A DNA stretch of 64,000 nucleotides, taken from positions 682,001-746,000 of the forward strand of contig NZ_CP111121.1 in assembly GCF_026314945.1 (NCBI RefSeq), read 5' to 3'. The notes under the pieces were generated by a model. It was given only the letters and a program-made list of their open reading frames with translations. It searched no databases and was not told where the DNA came from. Shown in pieces: positions 37,561 through 43,843 of this stretch. How positions within the stretch are numbered: the first letter of the stretch is position 1; every line of letters begins with the position of its first letter. The translations under genes and the position numbers were made by a program. The stretch comes from Chryseobacterium fluminis. GTDB lineage: Bacteria > Bacteroidota > Bacteroidia > Flavobacteriales > Weeksellaceae.

Positions 37561-37587
37561 CCCGCTCCTATTGATATTGCTTGTCAA
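37561..37587 (+). repeat. Short interspersed repeat CCCGCTCCTATTGATATT, copy 1
   Basis: CCCGCTCCTATTGATATTGC then TTGTC recurs near 38110 (TGCTCCCATTGATATTGC) and near 39572 (CCCGCTCCTATTGATATTAC), each next to an XRE gene. Only the third copy keeps the preceding palindrome GCGGGCTAAAGCCCGC. It looks like a REP-type element. Confidence 0.6.
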
Positions 37588-37593
37588 TAAAAC

Positions 37594-37618
37594 AAAAAAC
37601 ACATCAGGATCTGATGTG
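37594..37618 (-). terminator. Terminator of XRE regulator copy 1
   Basis: CACATCAG (37600-37607) pairs perfectly with CTGATGTG (37611-37618). On the minus strand it is followed by a T-run (A-run 37594-37599). The equivalent hairpin follows copy 2 at 39610. Confidence 0.8.
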
Positions 37619-37641
37619 CTTTGTATCTGGTAGGTCAGTAT

Positions 37642-38034
37642 TTATGTACCCTGATTCTTCTCTTTCTCCTCAAGATGGCTGATTTTTTCTTTTAGCAGAG
37701 TGATATATTCCTGCAAGTTCTTGATCATTTCAATACTCATTTCATTATTGAAAGTGTTCGTATTTTGACCTCCTGCACTAGCACCGGAGCCAGGACTGTC
37801 ATTAAATGTCGAATTATTGTTATTAATAACAGTTAAAGCTCCTTCTTCTTCGTAGATTTCCTCTAAAGGAACATTCAGAAAATCGGCTATTTTTGCCCAT
37901 TCTTCATGGATGATTTTCACATCTCCGCTTTCCTTCCTACAGTAGTTGGAAACATCCGTTGCCAGCACATCCGCAATCTGCTGCTGTGTGTAGCCTTTTC
38001 TCTTTCGTACCGATCGTAATTTTTCTTTTTGCAT
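37642..38034 (-). CDS. XRE-family transcriptional regulator, copy 1
   Basis: The protein has 130 residues from the ATG at 38034; the longer frame to 38118 lacks a matching start in copy 2 and covers the promoter. The N-terminal helix-turn-helix RKRKGYTQQQIADVLATDVSNYCRKESGD is XRE-like. A linker follows with NNNNSTFNDSPGSGASAGGQ, then a C-terminal coiled-coil helix (EMIKNLQEYITLLKEKISHLEEK) for dimerisation. It is almost identical to the protein at 39655, differing only in the last residues (KNQGT against GNNPEK). Both point the same way on either side of two secreted-protein genes. Confidence 0.88.
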   Translation of the reverse strand: MQKEKLRSVRKRKGYTQQQIADVLATDVSNYCRKESGDVKIIHEEWAKIADFLNVPLEEIYEEEGALTVINNNNSTFNDSPGSGASAGGQNTNTFNNEMSIEMIKNLQEYITLLKEKISHLEEKEKNQGT

Positions 38035-38047
38035 ATTTGATTTTTTA

Positions 38048-38055
38048 CAAATATA
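38048..38055 (-). promoter_or_regulatory. -7 element of XRE regulator copy 1
   Basis: The minus strand reads TATATTTG, 14 bases before the ATG at 38034, and the same element precedes copy 2 at 40061. A TTTG lies 14 bases upstream, closer than the usual spacing. Confidence 0.5.
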
Positions 38056-38319
38056 AAAAATTAGAACAGCAAATTGTGTTTTTTGGCTGTTTTTTGGTTG
38101 GATAAAGTCTGCTCCCATTGATATTGCTTGTCGTTAATACAAGAACATCTCAAGGCCTGATGTCTTTTATATCAAATATTATCAAAAAATTCTTAACACT
38201 TTACCGACTTCATTAGATAGTAGGATAAAAAATGAAAATTATGTAAATTAAATTCATATTTGTATGATAATTTACACTAATTATTCAATAACTTTATCAC
38301 ACCAAAAAACTAAAAATTT

Positions 38320-38586
38320 ATGAAAAAACTCATTTTATTAGCATCCTTTGGAGTTGCTGGATTAGTAAGTGCTAAAAACACAGTAGAAATCAAGCCGCAG
38401 ACTGGTGAAAAAACAGAAGTTTCTAAAATGCAATGTCAGTCTATCGGCATTCTAGTTACCTGTACTAATGAAATCCTTACCGACACTATTTGTTGGGGTG
38501 AGGGCTCCGGGACTGATACATATGCCCAGGCTCATGCAGATCACATTCACAATGCTCAATTGCTAAATGAATTTTTGTGTCCTTAA
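38320..38586 (+). CDS. Small secreted cysteine-containing peptide
   Basis: The protein has 88 residues. The signal peptide MKKLILLASFGVAGLVSA is followed by about 70 residues with four cysteines (MQCQSIGILVTCTNE, TICWGEG and the terminal LCP), which could form two disulfides. I do not recognise a function. It lies 40 bases before the GLPGLI gene on the same strand, and similar small peptides beside GLPGLI genes are plausible in this lineage. The four evenly placed cysteines in a short exported product suggest a structured peptide rather than a chance frame. Confidence 0.72.
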   Translation: MKKLILLASFGVAGLVSAKNTVEIKPQTGEKTEVSKMQCQSIGILVTCTNEILTDTICWGEGSGTDTYAQAHADHIHNAQLLNEFLCP

Positions 38587-38625
38587 TAGTTCTCACTCTT
38601 ATTTGTGTTTTAAATCTATTACCTG

Positions 38626-39417
38626 ATGAAATGTTATCTTCTGTTTTTCTTAGTCTCAATACAGTTCTTTTCAGCGCAGTCACAAACCTTGCAATCAGAA
38701 TATGAAGTCATTTATAAAGTGAAAATCCATCCTGATACTCTGAACCGGACAAATGTATTACAGGAATATTCTTCATTACTTATAAAAGACAATACATCTT
38801 TGTTTAAAAGTACTCAGAAAGCAAAAAGCGATTCAATAGCCTTAGCACTAGGCAAGAAACAGTGGGAAAATCCTATTGATGGGAAAATCGTTGTGGACCT
38901 TCGTAATGTACCCAAGGTTAATTTCAAAGATGAAGTTTATCTTGATAAAGGAAAACAAACCATTTTCAAAGAATTACTTAAAACAAAGTTCTCTTTCCCG
39001 TTGGAGGATCAGCTGGGTTGGAAAATAGAAGATGAGACAAAAACAATAGAAAACTATATTTGCAAAAAAGCAACAACAAAGTACAAAAACAGAACGTATG
39101 TTGCATGGTTTTCAAGTGCTGTACCTATTCCGGATGGCCCCTATATCTTTAAAAATTTACCCGGTTTAATATTGGAAGTTTATGATACGAATGATTTTTT
39201 AAGATTTACGTTAGTAAGCTTGAAAAAAGTTGAAAAGCCCATACTTATTATGAAAGATGTCTTTTCCACGGATTATAAGACTTATAAAAAGGCCCGAAAA
39301 AACTTTTTAGACGATCCTGCCGGTGCAGTTTCCAATCAAACCGGAATGGCTCTTTCACCACAAAATATGGCGCGAATTAATGAAAATGCAAGACGATATA
39401 ACAATTATTTTGATTAA
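38626..39417 (+). CDS. GLPGLI family secreted protein
   Basis: The protein has 263 residues. The signal peptide MKCYLLFFLVSIQFFSAQSQ is followed by the GLPGLI family pattern: SEYEVIYKVKIHPDTL, LGWKIEDETKTIENYICKKATTKYKNRTYVAWFSSAVPIPDGPYIF and KNLPGLILEVYD (the family name motif, here NLPGLI). These proteins are abundant in Flavobacteriia, are exported, and have no known function. It is probably co-transcribed with the small peptide gene upstream. Both are framed by the two XRE copies. Confidence 0.88.
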   Translation: MKCYLLFFLVSIQFFSAQSQTLQSEYEVIYKVKIHPDTLNRTNVLQEYSSLLIKDNTSLFKSTQKAKSDSIALALGKKQWENPIDGKIVVDLRNVPKVNFKDEVYLDKGKQTIFKELLKTKFSFPLEDQLGWKIEDETKTIENYICKKATTKYKNRTYVAWFSSAVPIPDGPYIFKNLPGLILEVYDTNDFLRFTLVSLKKVEKPILIMKDVFSTDYKTYKKARKNFLDDPAGAVSNQTGMALSPQNMARINENARRYNNYFD

Positions 39418-39527
39418 TATCTTTTGCACTATAGTTATGATCTTTTAAAAGCAGTCCTAGGGATGCTTTTTTACTAAACACTCATCACAGATTATAAATC
39501 ACGATCTGACTGCTTATATTTTATGTT

Positions 39528-39576
39528 TTGGCTAAAGCCAATTACCTTGTTTCCGGGAAAGCGGGCTAAAGCCCGC
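39528..39576 (+). repeat. REP-like paired palindromes with GGCTAAAGCC core
   Basis: TTGGCTAAAGCCAA (39528-39541) and GCGGGCTAAAGCCCGC (39561-39576) share the core GGCTAAAGCC. The second runs into CCTATTGATATTAC, the short interspersed repeat also seen at 37561 and 38110. Confidence 0.7.
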
Positions 39577-39609
39577 TCCTATTGATATTACCTGTCAATA
39601 AAACAAAAA

Positions 39610-39629
39610 ACACATCGGGTCTGACGTGT
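39610..39629 (-). terminator. Terminator of XRE regulator copy 2
   Basis: ACACATC (39610-39616) pairs with GACGTGT (39623-39629) with one mismatch, flanked by an A-run and a T-run, so it may work from both strands. It corresponds to the hairpin behind copy 1. Confidence 0.65.
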
Positions 39630-39654
39630 TTTTTATTTTATGAATTTAGATTTA

Positions 39655-40047
39655 TTATTTCTCCGGATTATTTCCTTTCTCCTCAAGATGGCTGATTTTT
39701 TCTTTTAGCAGAGTAATATATTCCTGCAAGTTCTTGATCATTTCAATACTCATTTCATTATTGAAAGTGTTCGTATTTTGACCTCCTGCACTAGCACCGG
39801 AGCCAGGACTGTCATTAAATGTCGAATTATTGTTATTAATAACAGTTAAAGCTCCTTCTTCTTCGTAGATTTCCTCTAAAGGAACATTCAGGAAATCGGC
39901 TATTTTTGCCCATTCTTCATGGATGATTTTCACATCTCCGCTTTCTTTTCTGCAGTAGTTGGAAACATCCGTTGCCAGCACATCCGCAATCTGCTGCTGT
40001 GTGTAGCCTTTTCTCTTTCGTACTGATCGTAATTTTTCTTTTTGCAT
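39655..40047 (-). CDS. XRE-family transcriptional regulator, copy 2
   Basis: The protein has 130 residues and is near identical to the one at 37642, with the same helix-turn-helix, asparagine/glycine-rich linker and C-terminal coiled coil. The nucleotide identity runs through the upstream region (to the TTTTTTGGTTGGATAA stretch) and fades after the stop codon, so the duplicated unit is about 440 bases. Strong conservation at the DNA level implies a recent duplication or gene conversion. The start at 40047 is fixed by the shared N-terminus MQKEKLRSVRKRKG. Confidence 0.88.
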   Translation of the reverse strand: MQKEKLRSVRKRKGYTQQQIADVLATDVSNYCRKESGDVKIIHEEWAKIADFLNVPLEEIYEEEGALTVINNNNSTFNDSPGSGASAGGQNTNTFNNEMSIEMIKNLQEYITLLKEKISHLEEKGNNPEK

Positions 40048-40060
40048 ATTTGATTTTTTA

Positions 40061-40068
40061 CAAATATA
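40061..40068 (-). promoter_or_regulatory. -7 element of XRE regulator copy 2
   Basis: The minus strand reads TATATTTG 14 bases before the ATG, identical to copy 1. Confidence 0.5.
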
Positions 40069-40404
40069 AAAAATTAGAACAGCAAAATTGTGTTTTTTGG
40101 CTGTTTTTTGGTTGGATAATGTTTGTTTTTGTTAGCCAGGTATTTTATACTTATTGCCCTTTTTTAAGGGTATTTGAAATGGTTTTTAAAAATTGCTTAC
40201 CTTCCCTGTAACAAGTATAAAGATTCAGCTTCTATCATTTATACTTTGTCTACGAATCTTTTTGAATGGTTGATGAGTTTGAAAAGATTGAATATCAGTG
40301 TTTCGAATTGGTTTGTGGTATTGTTACTGAAAATCTGATATTTTCTTTTTAGGAATATATAATATTACATACTTTCGTAATTAAAAATTTAACTATAGTA
40401 GTAA
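40069..40404 (+). other. Intergenic region after XRE copy 2
   Basis: These 336 AT-rich bases contain the duplicated XRE upstream region at the left. I see no gene, repeat or clear promoter in the rest. Confidence 0.5.
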
Positions 40405-40889
40405 TGAATGAACAGAGATTAAATAAGCTATTTAAAATTGCTTGAGGGTAAAACAAATTTTTATGTTAGAGATTATTACCAAGAATTTAATCTCAATTCA
40501 GACAATCTTAAAGAACTAAAATTAATGGAAAACACTATCAATTTTGGAAAAAGATATGAATATTTTCTTCCTACAGGAAAGGGATATTTTGATATAACAA
40601 AATTTGGTTTAGAAGCTATAAAGGCTGGTGGGCATTCATCGTATCAAAAGAAAATTTTATGGGAATCAAAAAAATGGAATTTAATTACTGTAATCCTTTC
40701 TATACTAGCTTTACTTATTAGTGGAATTCAACTTTTTAAAGATTCAGATTCATCTGAAATTGAATCTTTAAAAAAGAATTATCACATACCCACAATGAAT
40801 TAAGGAGTTTGAAAGTTGTGCAAAAAGAAGAACAATCTAATGTTAAGGCTTTTGAAAGGAGAATAAAAATTTTAGAAAAAAATAAATAA
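40405..40889 (+). pseudogene. Doubly frameshifted gene for a membrane/coiled-coil protein
   Basis: The first frame reads MNEQRLNKLFKIA and stops. One base fewer in the TTT near 40430 would join it to LEGKTNFYVRDYYQEFNLNS and the long central frame, which has one membrane segment (LITVILSILALLISGIQLF). That frame ends prematurely near 40801. One more A in the AAAAAA run near 40770 would continue it as KKELSHTHNELRSLKVVQKE then EQSNVKAFERRIKILEKNK and stop at 40889. The pieces make one sensible protein of about 160 residues. Two indels in short runs indicate decay, or sequencing error. Confidence 0.6.
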
Positions 40890-40891
40890 TA

Positions 40892-41218
40892 ATGACGACC
40901 AAAGAATTTGTAAAAAACTTTTACCAAGAAAAACAAAACATCCTCTATTCAACTTTTAATTACCAACCACAATATAGAACTCTTGTTTCAACAAAAATCG
41001 AAGAATTAAATCTGAGTGAAATTCAAACTGAGAAATTAAAAGAAGTGATTTCTGATCTTTTGACAGATACTTTCTATACTATCTTACTTGCTTTAGATGG
41101 TTCTGCAAGCATTGGAAATTCGCAGGAAAGTTTTAAAATATTTGATGAGAATGATAATTTAATTTCCGAAGGCGGAGATTTAGAAGGATATGCTTATGAA
41201 TATTTTCATGATAATTAA
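40892..41218 (+). CDS. Small protein of unknown function behind the frameshifted gene
   Basis: The protein has 108 residues, no signal peptide and an acidic composition. MTTKEFVKNFYQEKQNILYS then LLALDGSASIGNSQESFKIFDENDNLISEGGDLEGYAYEYFHDN resembles small cytoplasmic partner or immunity-like proteins, but I cannot assign a family. Its ATG is two bases after the end of the frameshifted gene, so the two were probably one operon. Confidence 0.65.
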   Translation: MTTKEFVKNFYQEKQNILYSTFNYQPQYRTLVSTKIEELNLSEIQTEKLKEVISDLLTDTFYTILLALDGSASIGNSQESFKIFDENDNLISEGGDLEGYAYEYFHDN

Positions 41219-41417
41219 TTTGTAAGATATAAGCCTGCCTTAGACTTATATCTTACACCTAATTACGTTGCATAAGAAAGAGGCTTGATTAAGCATCACC
41301 TGACAAATTAAGAATTATAAGTTAAATAAATTGTAAATATCCTTTTCAAATATGAAGCGAATCATAAATCTGTATAAATTAATAATGAATAACATACACT
41401 TTATCAATTAATTTGCT

Positions 41418-41425
41418 TAATTTTG
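41418..41425 (+). promoter_or_regulatory. -7 element of the J-domain/KTSC gene
   Basis: TAATTTTG matches TAnnTTTG 24 bases before the ATG at 41450. No clear TTG is seen at -33. Confidence 0.4.
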
Positions 41426-41449
41426 CACCCCGAAATAGGGATAGAACAT

Positions 41450-41896
41450 ATGAAAAAATTAGGCGAATACAGAAAGCTTCTTGAGGTTGATAAAAATGTT
41501 ACACTGAAAGAACTGAAAACCATTTACAGGAATACGATGAAAGATACGCATCCTGATAAATTCATCAATGATGAAGCGGGAAAGCTGGAAGCAGAAGAAA
41601 AAAGTAAGACTGTGATTGAAGCCTACCATTTTTTGGTAAGTATCAATCCGGAAACCCAGGAAAAATATAAGGAAGAATATACAGAGACGGTAACCAAATC
41701 TAATATTCAGGATTTTTATTTAGAAAAATCGGTGTTGACGGTTCAGCATCTGAACGGAAATATGTACGAATATATCGGAGTACCAAGAAATACCTATATT
41801 AAAATGGTAAATTCTGATTCTCCAAGCCGTTTTGCGAGAAGACATATCTATGGAAGTTTTGTCTATAGGAAGTCCGGCGAAGTAATGGCTGATTAA
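41450..41896 (+). CDS. J-domain and KTSC domain fusion protein
   Basis: The protein has 148 residues from the ATG at 41450; an upstream TTG would add nine residues but overlaps the -7 element. Residues 1-65 form a J-domain: EYRKLLEVDKNVTLKELKTIYR, the diagnostic HPD in KDTHPDKF, then SKTVIEAYHFLVS. Residues 90-145 form a KTSC-type domain (SVLTVQHLNGNMYEYIGVP then RFARRHIYGSFVYRK). J-domains stimulate Hsp70 ATPase; KTSC domains are small uncharacterised modules often linked to nucleic-acid proteins. The combination is compact and stands alone. Confidence 0.82.
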   Translation: MKKLGEYRKLLEVDKNVTLKELKTIYRNTMKDTHPDKFINDEAGKLEAEEKSKTVIEAYHFLVSINPETQEKYKEEYTETVTKSNIQDFYLEKSVLTVQHLNGNMYEYIGVPRNTYIKMVNSDSPSRFARRHIYGSFVYRKSGEVMAD

Positions 41897-42225
41897 TTTT
41901 CATATACAAGATATACTAAAGCTTTCGGAGGATTCCGTAAGCTTTTTTTATTTTACCATTAGCCTCGGTATAACATGCCATTACTTTCAATCACAAGGTT
42001 TACCGTTCCCGTCACTTCAAGTAACGCAGCAAAGCGGAGTATATCGAGAAGTTTTGTACATGATCCTCTATTAGCTATTTGTCTGATGTAGCACTTCTCG
42101 ATACGGTTTTTTTCAAAAACCTACTCGAAGTGACGGTCTTATCTCATTAAATATTTAGGCACATTTATAATTTTCTAATTGAAATAAGTTCCATAGTAAA
42201 ATAATCACTTCCGTCACTTCGATTT

Positions 42226-43203
42226 CTATGACGTGAGCAACTTATTTTTATAAACAGAATTATTTTTTATAAGAGCATAAACTCTGTGTATGATTTTATT
42301 TCTAATTGCATTTAACACAGACATCTTATTCTTTCCCTCCAAAACTTTTCTTTGAAAGTATGAAGCTAGATCATTTTTCAATCTTATAGAACTTAAAGCA
42401 GCTAAATGTAAAATCTTTTTTAACTCCTTGTCAGCCATTGTAGAGACTCGAGGTTTGTAATAGATTGATGAACCGGAGCGATGATCAAACGGAACTACTC
42501 CTGAATAACAAGCCATCTTTCTTGCCGATTGAATCTCTGTAAATCCATTAGTTTTGACAATTAACATACTAGCCAATACTTTTCCAACACCTGGGACAGT
42601 CTGTATTCTTTTATATTGATCCTTCAATTCTACATTCGATTCAATAATCTCTACAATCTTTTTCTCAACTGTTTTAATCTGTTTATCTAAAAGTAAAATG
42701 AGTTGCTTATTAAGTTTTATAATTTCCTTATCTGTATGATTTTTAAGAAAACTTAAATCTTTCATCTGTCTTAATAAACCTGCTTTTATTTTTACTCTGT
42801 GCCTGCGTTCGGCATTCAATAAACTTATTTTTTGAATATCTGACGATTTAGGAGTCCAAGGGTCTAAATCCATATGGTTTTTCTCTAAAAAAATACAAAT
42901 CCTCTGACTGTCGAGTTTATCATTCTTACCCCTTAGAAGACCAATGCTTTTCTTTAAATGAAGTGGATTTATAACAAAAACCAGCAGATTCATACTGCTT
43001 AAAATTTCGTAAAGTTCAAAATTATATCTTCCTGTATTCTCCATTCCTACAACGGTATTTGCATCGTTGGGAAAGCTCTTAAAAAACTTTTTGATAGCTT
43101 TCGAACAATTCTCAATTTGGTAATGTTGTGTTGTAGAGTAACTATTAACGAAAACATCCAGAGTTAATTTACTGATGTCAATTCCAATAAAAATTTTTTC
43201 CAT
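42226..43203 (-). CDS. IS110-family transposase (DEDD recombinase)
   Basis: The protein has 325 residues, normal for the family. The RuvC-like DEDD catalytic residues are visible as D9 (IGIDISK), E55 (GMENTGRY), D95 and D98 (KNDKLDSQRI). The C-terminal Transposase_20 domain carries TVPGVGKVLASMLIVKTNGF near 202 and ACYSGVVPFDHRSGSSIYYK near 231-250, where the nucleophilic serine of IS110 recombinases lies. These enzymes are guided by an RNA made from the element's non-coding end. The gene is intact, so the element could be active. Confidence 0.92.
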   Translation of the reverse strand: MEKIFIGIDISKLTLDVFVNSYSTTQHYQIENCSKAIKKFFKSFPNDANTVVGMENTGRYNFELYEILSSMNLLVFVINPLHLKKSIGLLRGKNDKLDSQRICIFLEKNHMDLDPWTPKSSDIQKISLLNAERRHRVKIKAGLLRQMKDLSFLKNHTDKEIIKLNKQLILLLDKQIKTVEKKIVEIIESNVELKDQYKRIQTVPGVGKVLASMLIVKTNGFTEIQSARKMACYSGVVPFDHRSGSSIYYKPRVSTMADKELKKILHLAALSSIRLKNDLASYFQRKVLEGKNKMSVLNAIRNKIIHRVYALIKNNSVYKNKLLTS

Positions 43204-43232
43204 AAATTTGTTTTTGATAATTGAAAGAGAAA

Positions 43233-43366
43233 CTTATCATTATCTAACTCCTTAATAATGGGCTACAATCCCGAATTTCTATCTGAGTTTTTTGATAAGA
43301 AAGTGTTTAAGTCTTAATCGAAGTATGAGTTTTACTCGGAGTATTTGATAGTTTACTTAAACACTT
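43233..43366 (-). ncRNA. Candidate IS110 bridge RNA (two consecutive stem-loops)
   Basis: This region is upstream of the recombinase. Stem 1 pairs AAGTGTTTAAG (43301-43311) with CTTAAACACTT (43356-43366), 11 perfect pairs. Its loop contains TCGAAGT (43318-43324) and TTACTCG (43332-43338), both present in the minus-strand target GTTACTCGAAGTGACG. Stem 2 pairs CTTATCA (43233-43239) with TGATAAG (43293-43299). Its loop contains TCCTTAAT (43249-43256) and GAATTTCTAT (43273-43282), which resemble the two ends of the element (TCCTTTAG and GATTTCTAT). The order target loop then donor loop, 5' to 3' toward the recombinase, is that of known bridge RNAs. Confidence 0.68.
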
Positions 43367-43796
43367 TTCTCTTGTTAATAAATATATTATTTTTATTTCT
43401 ACAAATCTAAAGGAGTAACGCAGCGCAGCGGAGTGTATCGAGAAGTTTTGTATATGATCCTGTATTAGCTATTTGTCTGATGTAGCACTTCTCGATACGT
43501 TTTTTTTCAAAATCTACTCGAAGTGACGGTCTTATCTCATTAAATATTTAGGCACATTTATAATTTTCTAATTGAAATAAGTTCCATAGTAAAATAATCA
43601 CTTCCGTCACTTCAAGTAACGCAGCGAAGCGGAGTGTATCGAGAAGTTTTGTACATGATCCTCTATTAGCTATTTGTCTGATGTAGCACTTCTCGATACG
43701 GTTTTTTTCAAAAACCTACTCGAAGTGACGTTGGTGGTTTATCGTAGCTCATGGATGAATGAACGTAATAGTAAAATATAACAAAGAGACAAAAAA

Positions 43797-43818
43797 AGCG
43801 CATCATTTCTGATACGCT
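43797..43818 (-). terminator. Terminator of the RND efflux operon
   Basis: AGCG-C-ATCA (43797-43805) pairs with TGAT-A-CGCT (43810-43818), one internal mismatch. On the minus strand a T-run follows (A-run 43791-43796). It lies 26 bases past the permease stop. Confidence 0.72.
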
Positions 43819-43843
43819 CTACAGTTAATTAAAGGTTATGATA

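Larger units (their letters stand above)
42221..43414 (-). mobile_element. IS110-family insertion sequence in a hairpin repeat
   Basis: Comparison of the split repeat copy with the intact copies places the element between CGTCACTTC-GA at the left and GA-GTAACGCAGC at the right. GA (TC on the minus strand) is the shared dinucleotide at both junctions. The element is about 1190 bases and has no terminal inverted repeats, as is usual for IS110. The recombinase stop lies only a few bases from one end, while about 200 non-coding bases lie before its start. No target duplication beyond the dinucleotide is seen. Confidence 0.85.
42010..43730 (+). repeat. Tandem array of a 126-base hairpin repeat (three copies, the middle one interrupted)
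   Basis: Copies are 42010-42135, 42212-42222 plus 43415-43528 (split by the IS110 element), and 43605-43730. Each begins CGTCACTTC(A/G)AGTAACGC and ends CTACTCGAAGTGACG, an inverted terminal match. Inside are GTATCGAGAAGT and its complement ACTTCTCGATAC, so the ends fold on each other. The copies are separated by an identical 76-base spacer (42136-42211 and 43529-43604), giving a 202-base period. The repeat is non-coding and MITE- or REP-like. Confidence 0.9.

Noticed and set aside
38035..38118. N-terminal extension of XRE copy 1
   Set aside because: The extension is absent as a frame in copy 2 and would cover the TATATTTG element.
42010..43730. Regularly spaced repeats resembling a CRISPR array
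   Set aside because: The 126-base repeats are separated by identical 76-base spacers and there are no cas genes, so this is a tandem duplication.
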